Assembly: GCA_029964075.1 (NCBI GenBank)
Contig: CM057141.1
Span: forward strand, 7,564,001-7,628,000
DNA: 64,000 nt
Source of the DNA: Patiria pectinifera
Lineage: Eukaryota > Echinodermata > Asteroidea > Valvatida > Asterinidae
Reading direction: 5' to 3'
Below are positions 45,906 through 59,572 of this stretch, piece after piece. The translations under genes were made by a program, and so were the position numbers. Position 1 is the first letter of the stretch. The number at the start of each line of letters is the position of its first letter. The notes under the pieces are model-generated. The model was not told where the DNA came from. It saw nothing but the letters and a program-made list of their open reading frames with translations, and did not search any database.

Positions 45906-46700
45906 GAGTATATAATGTTTGCCGGACAAGGAAAGATGGAGGTCCTTTTCAAATTTTGCAGCTTAATATTGTAAATGCCCACGGGTAATTGCAGTATACA
46001 GCTAGATCACTACATTTTATAAATTAGAGTCTTGTTTTCAAATTTATAAAACGAAATACGTGTATTATAAAGAAAAATGCGAAGATACCAAAAATTGAAT
46101 ATTCACACACTTTGAAACAGGAGATCATATAACCATGGCTATACCTTGCGGTAGCATCAATTAATACTGCAACATGTTCATCTTATTACAAATCAAAAAT
46201 AAATTTTGACGTTTCTTTTACTGAATTTCCTATAACCAACACTAATCCTATACATCAATAATAAGCTGCACCTCGCGGGGAGCAGATTTCACCACCCTAT
46301 ACCTTTTCTAATCAAAACCTGACTAAAATACTTCAGACACGACCCTTGTTTTCATAAGGCATTCAAAGTCAAAATCTATCAAAATCAACATGTTTAACGT
46401 GGACCGGAGGGAGTGTGACCGATTCCTTCAACGGCACCTGTCACTGATGAACACTTATTGTACTGTGCAGCTTGAGTCGCATCAATGCGAGGAGGCTCTT
46501 TACGCGTAACCTCGGCGCAGCGTGAGGCATGGGCCCAGCAAAGACACCAAGCAGCGAACGCGACGGACGGTGAGAGACTTGGAGCTCTAACGGGGAGGAA
46601 AAACCATGAATAACACGGCGGCCGGGTACCCTCCACTTCTAATAAACCCGGTGCGGAGATCTCATCAGCCCAGTCCCGCCGAGGATATGCTACGACACGG

Positions 46701-46860
46701 ATGGATGGGAGCGGACACTCACCGGGGATGTTGACAGGGATGCGCTCCGCTGCGCCCCACGAGAACTCCACGAGCATCTCGCTGGAGTTCATTCACCGTT
46801 ACCTAATGTTGCTACTCCTTGGTGTTACACTACTACCCAATGCATCAGCCTATAATACCA
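46701..46860 (+). CDS. CUB-LDLa receptor exon 1: signal sequence
   Basis: Encodes 53 residues in phase 0-1, with the hydrophobic run YLMLLLLGVTLLPNASA at residues 35-51. The first ATG gives an unusually long n-region; in-frame Met codons at residues 10, 14 and 36 are alternatives. The donor is CCA|GTAAGT. Confidence 0.75.
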
Positions 46861-49800
46861 GTAAGTATACACCATCATCATGTGTGGTTTCTTGCGCCTC
46901 CCATCCCTTTGCTTATTTTTTTCTTCTTCTTGACGATGAATGGATGGGTGTCTTGTGGTGCTCATTAGTGGGGACTTACTGTGACAGCTCCTATTTTCAG
47001 GTGTGCCGTTGATCCGTCTAAATTGGACCTGGCAGTATTGAGCTGCCGGGTTTATTTCTGTGAGTGGAATGCTATCTTCTTTGTTAGAAAGTAGCAGGTT
47101 AAAATGCCATGTGATGGCCTTGTGGACATATTTGGAACGGCTTGGCAATTTTTCAAAGGATAGTTCACATGAATCCACTTTGTACTGATATTTTCGACAC
47201 AGAATGTGTCATTGTACAATAAGTTCTGCAGATAAGCACTGTTTGGTTGCGGTGCCGGCGAACATCCTCACATTCAGTGTGTTTTATTTTGTTTCATTAA
47301 GTAACTATAGCTTGGTTTACCTCTGATAAACGTACGTGTAATTGTTCACGTTTTCCAAAAAAAAGTTCAATGTTCTGTTCTCCCAACACTGTTGTATTTT
47401 CCCACAATTATGCTACCTACTTGAATTTATCACCAGTATTCTGATTCACCTTATCAAATAACTTGCATCACAAATTTGAAATGATTGAAAACCCTTAATT
47501 ATGGGTTTTGGTTTTCGATGTGTACGTTATTACGTGTAATTCATTAAAATTTATGCATGTTGTTTTTTCGTAAATCAAAAAAAGATAGGGCCTATTGCCC
47601 TTTTCAGTTTCATCTTCGGAAAACAAAGATATTCATTTCAAATATCACAAAACAGCCACATGAATATTGAACGAAGAATTCCATTTGTCCAAGCAAACAA
47701 AAATCAGCTATTGGTTTCTACGTGCTTTTAAATACATAAAGGCTCAAAATAATAGGATGTTACCTTTTGATCTCAAGTCACATGAAGCTGAGAATTTCAG
47801 CCATAATTCATGTGGCATTTATTCTGCCAATAAAGTAAAGGAAAATTCACTTGGTACAATGTAGTATGCTTGAACTATACAATCTGCGATTTTGGCTCCA
47901 AAAATTCTCCAATATTTTCCGCTGCTCAACCAACTTTTAAGTCTTATCCAACTAAAACGTGACAGCATTTTTCGAATATGTGGATTTCTCACCCTTTTCG
48001 GGATCCAAATCGGAACTTTATGTGACTTAAAATTATTTTGCATACTCAATGGTAATCCTTTATGACCCTTTCAGAAGCCACGCAAAATTAGTATGTAGTT
48101 TCAATAAGTGATTCCTTCAATAGGCCTATTACATCAACGCACATCGCCGTTATGAAAAGTGATACCTTCATGCATTCCATTGCAAAATAGCGAGAATTTC
48201 TTCACCCCAAATTTCACAAAAAAAAGTTCAAAGAACCGGTTCGGAACCCGTACCCTTCAATACTACAAACCCTCAAATGCAGGGGCCACAAAACTCTCAA
48301 TTTAGAGAGAAATGGACGGTATACAAATCGTGATTCGGCCGGCGTAGGCAATTTGGGGGCCATTTACACCGTCGGCATTGTATACCGTTATGTTGTCACA
48401 GATTGCTTAAATCCCACGACGTCCAAGTCAATTAGGCTGGATCCTCAATAATAACGGCGAGTTCAAACGGGGATGATGAAAGTAATCCGGTAGAGTTGGT
48501 ATGCACCATAAAGTATATGTAAGTCATGAATTTATTGAAGAAAGTGGCACAGTGGAGAAAATAACACCGCAAAACGTGCACGTCTTAATAGCCGATACCC
48601 TTTGTACAGGGTGAGTCCAAAAAAGCGGAACCCAAACCCCCAAAAAGATATTTCATATTTAAAAAAATATGTAGCACCAAAAATAATACTGACTGGAAAG
48701 CCAGTTTCATAAGCTACTTTTAGATGAAAAAGAAATTGAAATTGCTCAATCCGTTCAAAGAATATCACCAGTTAAACGCAATGACGCTAAAACCTGTCTC
48801 GTCCAAAAAAACAAATTATTGTGTGTTTTGACTGTTTGGAACAACAAAGAAAATGATACAGAATACTTGTTTCAACAACTGTCACCAACTGTAATACACA
48901 ATATCTTTATAGACATGTTTAGGCGGACAGTTATGATTTATAAAATCTACTTTTTTTTTAAAAAGACGGGCCTTCAAAAGGACTTTGATGAATATTTTTA
49001 ACGTTTAAACTGAGATTTTATCGCTGGTGATGTTTGAAGGCAATTGTGACGACGGTTCTTGAAATCGCATTTTTTTGGACGAGACAGGTTTTAGGGTCAT
49101 TGTGTTTAAATAGTAATATTCTTTGAACGGATTGACCAATTTCAGTATTTTTTTCATCTAAAAGTAGCTTATGAAATTCATTATTATTTTTGGTGCTACA
49201 TATTTGTTTAAATATGAAAAATAATTTTTCGGGTTTGGGTTCCGCTTTTTTTGACTCACCCTGTATTTTATTTGAAAATAAAATTAAATATACGGCAAAG
49301 ATGTTTTGTTCGTAGTGTATCTGTGTCTTTAAAGATCGGATGGGTAAATTTGTTTTACAAAAAAAACCTAGCGAAGAATTACCTAAATGGACGAAAAAAC
49401 TCTTTGGTTATATCTAATTTGAAATACACGATTAACAGTCACTGAGATTATCATTAGACAACATGAATGTTTTATAAGATGGAATTTTGCGTCGGGGTGA
49501 TATAAATCAAATTAGGTTTTGCCCTTCAGCGACGTTTTTTAAACACTGTATACTCAGCGTGTTCACTCGGGAGGTAACACACCGAGTATACAGTGTTTAA
49601 AAAACGTCGCTGAAGGGCAAAACCTAATTTGATGAATGTTTTAGTACCGCAGATACGTGATGGTATTGTGTCTTTGATGATATTAGCCTGGTATTTGGCA
49701 CACAGTCAGAGTATGTCATGCGAATGATTACAGTTGGCTATATAGGGCCATCGCAGATTTGTCCTTTGAAAAATGTAAGTAAAAATAACAAGCAATGGCA

Positions 49801-52800
49801 GCCATTTTGAAAAAAACTAAACTTGCTTATTTACCTATTTTTTTTTTCAAAAGAAAAATCTGCGATGGCCCTATAGGCAAATATCTTTCTCATGACATGC
49901 TCTGACTGTGCGCCAAATGCCAAATGCCAAATGCCATGCTTGTAACCCACCAAATGTTTCCCTTATCTGCACCAATATTTTCTCGCTCAACTGCAACACT
50001 TTGGGCTTCCCGTTATATTTTAATTACACATTAATAAGGTTTCTATATACCCGTGCATACATCCTTGCATGTCAATGTTTATAACATTGCCAACCGTTTC
50101 CAATCAGTGGTTATTTAAGTCACGAAAATAGTATGGTTATACTATATAGGACCGCTAACACAATAAGAAATGTATGTTCTTGTGTTTTGGGTAAAGCACT
50201 CTTCGATACAGTGTCTTCTCAGTGTAGAAAACAGATTACGTTGAAATTTCAAATTGTTCCATAAAATAATGATCTTATGACCTGATGAACAGGGGTATAA
50301 TTTCGAAGCACTTTATAAGACATTTGCATAAAGCGCTATACGCGAACATTAACCACAGTATCATCACTGGTTTCATTGTCACTCGGTTTCATATTAATCT
50401 TTAGATCGGCAAGAAAACAAGATTATGTGAGGCTTGCAACGTTCACTACAGGTGTCCATGACGTTTCTCCTGGACCCAACAAATAAATACAAAACTGAAA
50501 CAAGCCAAAAACACATTCCTCTGGTCTCTCTCCGTCTCCCTCAAGAAAAAAAGAAAAATAGAAATGCCAATCAACTTTTGAAACTGATTAGGGTGTAGTC
50601 GAGCCGGACAGAAAAAAAAAACAACGGCCGAGGACAGTGACTAAACCTGAGCAGTCTGGAGTGGGGCTAGGGGAGGGGAAGAAAAGATGAAGACAAATGA
50701 AATCATCACCTTCTTGTCTGGAGTACTCAATCCATCGATTGTTAGGTTGTCATCGCTCATCAACTTCCGAGAGACCCCTACTTTGTGACGGACGCAGGCC
50801 CACAAAAGGCCTGGGCAGGCCCAGTGGGGAGCACGGTTGGTGCTTGGTTACCCGTTGCGAGATCCGTTTATTTAGTTCTTCTTCTTCGTCTCTTGGCGCG
50901 GACTTTACAAAACGTATTCCACAAGTGTTCCTTACAAAGTATAAAGAGTGATGTAAAGATATATCGAGGTTGTGAAATGTGCTCAGGTCCTTGAAAAGGC
51001 AGGAGGTGGTCTAGAATTTGCGCCCAATGATTTTTGGCGCGGACATCAATAACACGAAGTAGACATAATATATCAATATTGACGGCAGACTGAGCAAGCA
51101 CACATTTTGCTGAATACTTTCGACAGTATAACTCTACACGGAAAATTAATATCTCACCATTGTCTGTGACGTAGGTCTGATTGAATATGTGAAAATATCT
51201 TCAAAATATTTTTTCCAACGAGTGAAGTAGAACTGGCATGAGTTTTCTTCAAGCATTTTCCTAATGTTGATTAGCCTGCGAATTATGATAGGCTAGTTGA
51301 ATCTCATTCAACAAATTCATGAAAAATAGTTTCCAAATGCAAGAGAAAAAAACCCATAAATATTATCAGCCACTGATGCTTGAAGCTTAGGCCCTCGGAG
51401 ACAAAACATGTGTCATAGCAAGAGGACTCTTTATAATTTGTCAACTACCAAAACGGGCTTTTCAACCTTGATTCAAGATAAAACAAAACTTTTTTTAAAG
51501 ATAAAACAAAAAGCTAGATACATGTATATACACTGAGAACTGATATCACCTCTTAGAAAGCATTTTTTGTGCGAAAACAATAGGTGGCGCGATAGGCCAA
51601 TTCGCAAAAGGCAGTATGGGATTGGAAGGACATAAACAGTGTGCACAGTGATTTGTGAGCAGGAATCGTTTCCGCGCTGGCAATGCGCAAAAATCGACAA
51701 TTTATTGGACCCGCACGTTAATACCTCGAAACGTTAATACTGCTTCAAAAAGGCAATTCCCAGGATGCAACTAGCGAATTTTGCTTACTAGACCAGCGAA
51801 GCAGGATTCTTGTTTATAAATAGTTTTACAGGATATACGCTTACTGGAATAGTGTACAATTTCTGCTTACTATGCTGTAGGATTTCTGCTTACTATACGC
51901 GCCACATGATTTATTGACATGTCTTCTGCTCTATGCTTTATTCTTCGCAGCCTTCGTGCAGCGAGACATCGACGGCGAGTGTTGGCAGTACGTCAACCAC
52001 CGAGGCGGCAAGATCTTCTCCCATGCAGGCCACGGCAGATACGCTGATAACACGGACTGTAAGGTGACGGTTACAACGAGTCCAGGAAGGCGGATCCGTG
52101 CCGTGTTTGAGAGCTTTGATGTAACCGAATCTGTCAACTGTTACCAGGACGAGGTAGTTAAAGACCTGTTGAATTGTGACTTCAACTTTGGTGTACCATA
52201 TAAGGTAGACGAAGCTATTGGGGCGACGCAATAATACTGACACCAAATACCGAAGTGATAAATGTTAAAAACTGGAATAAAACTCCCGCAATTGTGGGAG
52301 AGCACTACTTGCAAAATGAAAGAGCCCCAGCTCGCTCAGTACAGGTTTTGTCATAAAAATTCAGTAACAACTGAATGTTACAAGTGTGAATGTGTACCAA
52401 AGAGGAATATAAAAGACCTGTGCCTCGCGGGAGGGCGCTCTACATACAAGGGTATACCTCAAATGACAAACCTTATCACATGTCAATCTCGAGACAATTT
52501 TCAAGGTCACAGGTAGCCGAGAATTAATTTATTTAGATAGATTGTCGCTTCATCTCAAAATGGTGCAAGACTTGTGATTGACTTGTGAGGAATTTTAAAA
52601 ATCTGGAGTAACTTCTTACAAGTATACAATGGATGAACAATGACAAAATGCCTGGTCAGTATAGCAAATTACTTGTCACTGGAGTTCAAGCTTCACTGAG
52701 AGTGGATGAGTGACTGTTGTGACAAACTCATTTTCCTTGTGATGACGTCTGAAGATTTATGCCGACTTGATAATTACCCTGTCGTAAAGGACCTAATAAA

Positions 52801-55800
52801 TTCCCTGACCCTTATGAAACTATACAACAAGATTAGAAGAACACAGGACGACCATTACAACATGACAAACTTACAAAATGTGACCAGATTATCTGCAATG
52901 TCTCATTTATTCTTTCAACAGGTGATCGTGTACGATGGCCGATTCTTCTCGAGCCTGATGCTGAGCGGCGCCCCGTACGGTCTGTGCGGGACCGACTTGT
53001 CACCCCGCTACCGCGAGCTGGAGACGACGGGAAACGTACTGACCGTACGCTTCATCACGGACAACGTGCTGTCCAGCAACAAGGGATTCTCTGTGGTCTA
53101 CACGACATTTGTGCCTGACGAGACTAGAACAGGTGGGTCTAAAACCCCAACCCTAACCTCCCAAAAATTAAAAGCCAGCAGGGTTTTGGGGGGCAACTTT
53201 GCTGGATTGAGAAAAGTGGAGTCCAGATGGGTGTTGATACCATTGACGATTCAAGTGGGCCTACATGAATGTTCCACAGGTTTTTGTTGTACTGTGGCGA
53301 TGCGGAGAGGTTCCGGGAAGATCTGTCAAGCATGAGATTTTCAGACCTTTGTCGGAAATCAGGCCTTTTGAATCTAAACGGTATCAGTTGAGAAAGAAAT
53401 GCATCTTTCAGACCTTTCATCTGAATTTGAGACTTTTGTTTGTTAATTTGACAATTTCATACCTGGATTGTGAGGATTAAGGACGGTTTGCACACTGAAA
53501 AATTGCCTGGGTTTACCCAAGCAAGGGTGAAAACTGCAACTACCCAAAATTGGGTTGTCCTTTACCCAATTGTTTGGGTTAGAATTTCTGTTAAATTCAA
53601 GCAAAACTTGTGGTCATACCAGACTAAATTTAATTTGGTCTTGTATGGCCACAAGTTTTGTTGAATTTAACAGAAATTATAAACGATTGGGTAACGCACA
53701 ACCTAATTTTAGGTAGTTGCAGTTTTTCGCCCTTGCTTGGGTAAAATTAACCCCGGCAATTTTATATTTTCTTCTAATGTTTTTAGTAGAGTAAAGTCCA
53801 AAACGCCATAACGTACACCCATATATCCGGATGTCATTTGGGAGAAAAAAAAATCGCGGGCGGGCCTTTGCAACAAAGCTCACGCCCCTATAAATGTGAT
53901 TGGTCCAAGGATGAAAAGCATGACTGAACTGTTTATTTCTTTCAGGGAACGTGAACATTTTGTAGTTTACAAAATTATGTGAAGTTCCATCATGGAGTTA
54001 AAACATCACCGACAAAATTCCGACTGAAACATAAGACGGATACTAGAAGAAATGTACACGCAAGGTTAAGGTTTATGTATGTCAATTGAGCGCATGTTAG
54101 GCATTCTGTATCCCATCACATATTCGAGAAGGGTGTATACATTTCCACTTTGCTGTGCTGCATTGAAATGCATCCTAAATATCATCGGTGAAGTATGCAA
54201 TTTTAGCTCCGCGACAATTTTTTTTTTACCATTTTGAACAGTGTCTATATACATGTAGGTACAAAATATAGAAAAGAAGGTACGAGGATATGAGACTGTA
54301 TGTAGGGTAAAAACAATCCTATTTCATACAAAATGTAAATTTTGTATCACATCGACCCTCTGATGTAAATTGAGCATAAGTCGGAGCGGGACCCTAGACC
54401 GGGCTGCAAGGCCAGGATTGACTGACAAGAAGTTAACAAGCGAGAAGAAAAAACGGACACTTATACCACGCATGACTGCAGGAAGACTGCGCGGCAAAGC
54501 TTCAAGAACACATACAGGGAATAATCGATGGCGAGCTACAATCCACACGGCAAACATCGCCAGACTGGGTATATACACTAACATCTACACAGACGACATG
54601 ATGACATTGCGCGCGCTCTCACTCCATTTCACCAAAACGGACATTTTGTGGAAGAGTTTTTCAGGAGCAACTTGAAACGTGCAGAACATCCGTCTTTCAG
54701 CGAGAAAACTCTAGTGTGATGGACCAGTGCTTCAGCATTAAGTACGCCTGAACCTGATGAATAAATACAGAATTAATCGCAAATACTGATTCGAGACATC
54801 ACTCCAAAACTGGCTCGTCATCATCGAGGTGTGTGCATTATGATCAAGGACATATTTCCCTGATACGACCGCATCTTCACAGCGCAACTATCTCATCCAA
54901 GGCAACTATCTCATCCAAGACCAGAGCTGCTTCGTAAGGTACCTCGCACGTTAGGTAGGACAGAACGGCTTTAAAGGACGGACAACTCTTTGACGAGTTT
55001 GATCAGGCATATTATTACTGTGCATGGGAGGGAGTATATAAACATTGTTTGACAAATCAAGCAAATGTTATAACAGTTTGGGCCTACTGAAATATTTGAC
55101 TTGATTTGATTTTGACGTGGTTTCTCAATAAATTCATGAAAATAAAGTGGAACAGACGTATAACTCAGTTTCTACAGTTGCTGCTAAATAACAAATTAAG
55201 GCTGCTACCCATTCGAGTTTAAGCGTAAAATTACACCAAACCAAAAAAAAAAATACTTTCGAGTACATGTATTAATGACAAAATTACTCGATAGTATATC
55301 TTAAAATTATTAAGTATGTCACATTGAGGTGTGCCGAATAATGTGGTTTTCTTGCACGGCTGTACGTGGCGGCAAAACCAACAATTTCAACTTTTTATCC
55401 TAGGCGACAATTCTGGGAGGATGTAAAATAAGGAAAACAAATCAAAGTGAACACTGAATACAAATTCAAACTACCATTTGATAAACGATGTCTCCTCATT
55501 ATTGTACATTAAATACAAGCCAATCAGAACTATACTTTGACACAAATCGGAAACGATATTGAATCCAAATGGATCGGTTAACAATTTTGAAATTTAGACT
55601 TATAAATGTTTATGACCGAGGTCCCCTCATTTCGAAAAAAAAATCAAACAGAGAGACTTTGTAATGCCATTTATACCACAGCGTTGCCCTATAATATAGC
55701 GAGCACAGTCGATACCATAGCAATAATTACAAAAGATCGTATATCAGTGAAGGCCAAATACAGACCAAACGTGTGTACACGTCTCTTCAAGTAAGTGACG

Positions 55801-58745
55801 ACCCCGTGTATACTATACACAAATTTCGTTTCATTTCCTTGTAGACGAAATTCCAATAATTATCCAAAATTGCGTCTCTTAGTGCCAAGACATTGTACAG
55901 GACACTGGGAATCTATTCTCGTTCGACGCTGGTCATGGAAAGGAGCACTGTATCGATGCCGATGCTAATTTGAGATTCGTCAATCCAGGTTCTCCCCCCC
56001 CCCCCCGGGAGCTCACAGATATTATCTCTTTTTTCTTTATACTGCGACTTTCACCAAAGAGTAAATGATATTTTCAGAGGCTGCATTATCTTGCACGACA
56101 CCCACATGGTGAAAAAGGCGCCAATATTCTCAGAAAAGCCCTTGCGTTGTGGAAACAAATCTTTCCCCGATGCCAGATATTTAAAACAACATCATCAGAT
56201 TGGAGCGCAGATGTTCCATTCGTGAAATGAAATATCGAGCACATTGCTGCCGACCTTCTGTGAACAATATACGGCCAATTCACAGACAAAGAAACACCTT
56301 CTGTATCGACAGGTCCGAGACTGTTCGCATTTAATTTGCAGTCTCTGGTGAGGTTTTTACTTGGATTTCGAAGTAGGGTTTATTCACGATGTTGTCTCCA
56401 TCAAGGAGTAAAAAAAATATCAATAGACTGTTGAACTTCAAAGCTCAAGCACAGATTGTAAGTGGTAGTTATCCATCAGCAGCCTCTCATTGTGGTGATA
56501 CCGCTACGCAAGAGTCACCATCCTCATCCAAAAGTCTTCGTCTAGAATGTTTACAATCTCTACTATGTGAATTAAAAAAAATTAACCTCAAAATGTGTAT
56601 TTGCCCATGAAATTCCACGATGCAGTTGTCTTCTTTTTTATTCAACAGGGGTTGATTGGACGAGGAGCGATCCATCAGCCACTTAATATGTAACCAATGC
56701 GCCTCGGCGACGGTCATCTGTAAGATGTACAGAAATAAATCTTGACAGCTAATTATCCTTTATTTCTAATTCTCTCTACAGCGAATGACAAGTGTTTTGA
56801 GTGCGAGGATGGCTCCATGTGCATTGATACCGGCCTGACGTGCGACTCGCTGTGGAACTGCGCCGACGGTAGCGACGAAAGCTTTCAGCTTTGCTCAGGT
56901 AGTTCTTTGATTTTTTCCCCCTGGACCCGAAGGGCGAGCCTATTGTCCTCTGCCTGATTGACTGACTGACTGACTGCCAGACTTATACTGACTGAGTCAC
57001 TGATCCACATCTATAACGCAAAGACAACTTAAGCGAGACTGATAGGATGAGTCCAACACAGGGTCTGATTCTTTATGTGACTTAGCAGTTGTGTTTAGTT
57101 ATCAGAGTGTGACTTATCCGGATTTCACTTTACAAACGATACAAACCAGTCAACTCCACCCATCTAGCGGGTGACGCGCGAAGCGCGGCATCCCGCTAGT
57201 CAACCAACATTTTTACTACGATTCTTTCAGATAACCCCCTGGTATCTAAACAGTCAGACAGTCAAAAATCAATCCTCTTCCCTGCCATGCCTTTTACACA
57301 TGCTAGTCATATTTCAGGGAAGCACTGCGACTAGTCAAACTCAGTCAACAGACAAAAAGCAGGCAAGTGGTACGCACAGCTGGCTTATCAATTACCTACT
57401 GTCAAAGGAAGCATAGCTGTATAAAGTTACATAAACAGTCACAGCCAGTCAATCCATGCTTTTAGGCTGGAAGCTCTTAACTGTTGGAAACAGTCCCTCA
57501 TTCATTTTGGCTGCAAAGACAACTTGGCACAGAATGTATGTCTATAATGAAAGACGGTTTCCTCAAAAATTTATATACACTGTAGCCTGGCAAAACCAAG
57601 AGAGGGATATAGCGAAGGAAAAAATCGTTTAGTTTTTGAGGTGGGAAAAAAAACTTCGGTAATATTCAAGGGGAAACCCACGGAATCCCGTGAAATCTGT
57701 CCATCCATGGTCTGGGTGAGAGTCGAACCTGGGTCTCGGAGTTGGAAGGACATACAAAAAAGTACCCTTGCACCAGATACGACCTCATCTGTGAGACGAT
57801 CCAGTGTATTGGCGTTTTCGCGCTGTTGCAAGCAGCTGCATGCTTCTAATGCTTAGGCGTCTTTGGTGCTGCTGTTCCATTGCTGTTTGTAACTGAATCG
57901 CTATACATTTGTACCTGATCTGCTGCAGCTTTATCACCGTTTATTTTTCATGCACTCAGGTGCTGCAAGCACTGTCCTAGTTGATAATTGCAGCCGATAA
58001 GCCTTCTTTGCCAAACGACTTGCGCCAATATGATGTGGTGCTGATGCAGCAATTCATGTTGATGGTGCATGTAACGTACTGATGCATGCCGGCGCTGTTG
58101 CTGGTGTTTCTGCGAAGATGCAGCTGCAGTTGCTTCCGTAACATCTTATCTGTAAATGCCCATTCCCGACCGATGTTGATATTCAACTGACTCTTCTCTT
58201 CTTCTTTTTCCATCACAGTGGGACCAACAGAGAGCCCTGCTGCCACCCAGGGCTGGCTTGGTTGGATGGGGACTCTACTAGCAATCACCGTAGCTGCGAT
58301 CATCGTCTTTTTCCTTCTTATCTCCATCGTGGTATGTTGCTGCTGCAGGCGGAAAGGCCGCGGCATGGCCGTGGGTCGCGGCCAGGCAGACGGTGCTGGA
58401 CCACGCGGTGGAGGTGTCGCTTCCTCGGTGCCGTGCAGTAGCAACTCCAGCTCCAGTAACAGCAGCGGTAATTCCAGTCCGAATTACGGCGAGATGAGCG
58501 TCCGAGGCACGCCCGTGACTCACGGCGGGCAGGGGTACTCGGAACCCGCGGGCAGCCACGTGTTTTACGGGTATCCACCGCCTAACGGCAGGGACACGTG
58601 CGGGATGTACGGGTTCCATGGAGGCTACTACCCGATGCGAAAGGACAACCAGAGCTACTCAGGCGAACGGGACAGAGGCTACGCAGAACCGAAGTACGGA
58701 GGGGGAATAAATGGTCACAGTATTGTGGGAATGCCGGCGAACTGA
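46701..58745 (+). CDS. Single-pass receptor with CUB and LDL-receptor class A domains, complete
   Basis: Five exons with matching phases: 46701-46860, 51951-52153, 52922-53132, 56782-56898, 58219-58745, about 405 residues. Order: N-terminal hydrophobic signal; CUB split over two exons with four canonical cysteines (GECW, NTDCKV, VNCYQDE, GLCGTD) and YDG; an LDLa module with six cysteines and the CADGSDES calcium motif; a transmembrane helix (GTLLAITVAAIIVFFLLISI); CCCCRRK at the inner face; and an intracellular tail of about 130 residues rich in Gly, Ser and Tyr. The architecture resembles LDLRAD2-like and Neto/LEV-10-like proteins, but with only one CUB. Such proteins often act as co-receptors or receptor-clustering auxiliaries; the role here is inference. 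No single orthologue is claimed. Confidence 0.8.
48607..49263. mobile_element. Inverted-repeat DNA transposon, TA target duplication
   Basis: CAGGGTGAGTCCAAAAAAGC at the left is matched by the inverted GCTTTTTTTGACTCACCCTG at the right, flanked by TA on each side. Inverted similarity continues inward for about 200 bp (for example CTAAAACCTGTCTCGTCCAA). No transposase motif was recognised. It lies in intron 1 of the CUB-LDLa receptor. Confidence 0.85.
49506..49633. repeat. Nearly perfect foldback element
   Basis: Arms of about 50 bp, starting ATCAAATTAGGTTTTGCCCT and ending as its reverse complement, around a loop of about 28 bp. It is in intron 1 of the CUB-LDLa receptor. Confidence 0.85.
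49689..49930. repeat. Inverted-repeat element
   Basis: GCACACAGTCAGAGTATGTC at the left is matched in inverse by GACATGCTCTGACTGTGCGC at the right, with an inner pair TATAGGGCCATCGCAGATTT. CAAATGC is reiterated at the right edge. Confidence 0.75.
51951..52153 (+). CDS. CUB-LDLa receptor exon 2: CUB N-terminal part
   Basis: A 203-bp exon in phase 1-0, DIDGECWQYVNHRGGKIFS, TDCKVTVTTSPGRRI, then VNCYQDE. The acceptor is TTCGCAG. The donor GAG|GTAGTT is weak, but joining to exon 3 gives CYQDEVIVYDG, a perfect CUB junction. Confidence 0.8.
52922..53132 (+). CDS. CUB-LDLa receptor exon 3: CUB C-terminal part
   Basis: A 211-bp exon in phase 0-1, VIVYDGRFFSS, GLCGTDLSPRY, VLTVRFITDNV and KGFSVVYTTF. 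The acceptor is TTTCAACAG and the donor CAG|GTGGGT. The sequence is GC-rich within an AT-rich intron setting. Confidence 0.85.
53498..53763. mobile_element. Foldback MITE
   Basis: The arms start AAAATTGCCTGGGTTTACCC. The inner pair CAAAACTTGTGGTCATACCA / TGGCCACAAGTTTTG meets near 53630. It is in intron 3 of the CUB-LDLa receptor. Confidence 0.8.
56782..56898 (+). CDS. CUB-LDLa receptor exon 4: LDL-receptor class A domain
   Basis: Thirty-nine codons in phase 1-1: KCFECEDGSMCIDTGLTC, then NCADGSDESFQLC. It has all six cysteines and the acidic calcium-binding end. The acceptor is CTCTACAG and the donor CAG|GTAGTT. Confidence 0.9.
57166..57199. repeat. Short GC-rich palindrome
   Basis: CTAGCGGG and CCCGCTAG enclose CGCGCGAAGCGCG. 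It is a small hairpin in intron 4 of the receptor gene. Confidence 0.6.
57700..57820 (-). mobile_element. tRNA-like SINE fragment
   Basis: On the minus strand a B-box-like CAGGTTCGACTCTCACC and an upstream TGGTGCAAGGGTA are arranged as in tRNA-derived SINEs. The cloverleaf is poor. Confidence 0.45.
58219..58745 (+). CDS. CUB-LDLa receptor exon 5: transmembrane helix and tail
   Basis: Encodes the last 175 residues: a short Pro/Thr stalk, a helix of about 24 residues, CCCC followed by RRKGRG (likely palmitoylation and stop-transfer), a Ser/Asn tract (SSNSSSSNSSGNSS), and a tail with seven or more Tyr, ending VGMPAN. The acceptor is CATCACAG. Confidence 0.9.
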
Positions 58746-59566
58746 TAAGCTGTACTTACAGAACGACCTACCTCACACAAGGTGGAATTGTGTTGGACAC
58801 GACTGAACAATTCCCCGTAAACTCTACCGAGAGAAAGGGGTACGCCCACTTTGGACCATCAACAAATACAGATGTAAATAGTGTACAGAAAATTATTACA
58901 ACTAAAGGAAAATTATGTGAACTTTTAGAAAGTTCTTTAAATGTGGGTAATATTGAAGGTATACAGCAGGTGATCAATAAAATGATAAAAATTTACATAC
59001 ACCATGCACAGATATTTATTAATGGCAGCCATTACTGGGGGCTGTAGCATGCAGAACACTTTGATGAACCATTTGCAAGTAAATGGTCCATCTGAAGATG
59101 GTGTCTTTGAATATACTGGCATAATTTTTCCAAATTTCTCAATGAAATTTTCCCTTATCTGAGATGTCTACCGTGAACCTATGGTCCCAATCAATTCTAT
59201 CCAGGGATGAGATTGCCAAGTTAATCAAGTCTGAAAATTGGATGAAAGGTCGGAAAGATGTATTGCTTTCTATACTGTGATGTCTCATTTCAGACAAAAG
59301 TCTGAAAAAGCTCATGCCTGTCTATCTGAACGCTGAAGAGTTTTTTTTCCCCTGTTTAAATGTATATATTGTGTGGACGAAGTCTAAAATGCCTCCTTAT
59401 TTATTTTCATAAAATCACACTTTTTATTTTCACCAAGCTTGCCTTTTTCTTTTTTTTCCCCTTGAAAACTGTACTGTATTAAATGTGGTTGTAATTTTTA
59501 TGGATATAATTTATCTGTTTTGATATTTGAGTCCCAAATAAGAACAAATTCCGGTGTTATTTGCTT

Positions 59567-59572
59567 AATAAA
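59567..59572 (+). terminator. Polyadenylation signal candidate of the CUB-LDLa receptor
   Basis: AATAAA occurs about 820 bases after the stop, with no exon-like sequence in between. Confidence 0.45.

Larger units (their letters stand above)
38400..46700. other. Intergenic region between the WDR88-like and CUB-LDLa genes
   Basis: No exon with recognisable domain content was found. The stretch from about 39600 to 45300 has few inverted repeats compared with the rest of the window and many TAAT-type words, which would suit regulatory DNA, but no comparison is possible here. Distinct items inside are listed separately: a CpG-rich patch near 40930, a GC-rich island near 41750, a MITE at 42442 and a MITE at 45704. 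A second GC-rich patch at about 45430-45620 carries an unassigned open frame. Confidence 0.45.
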
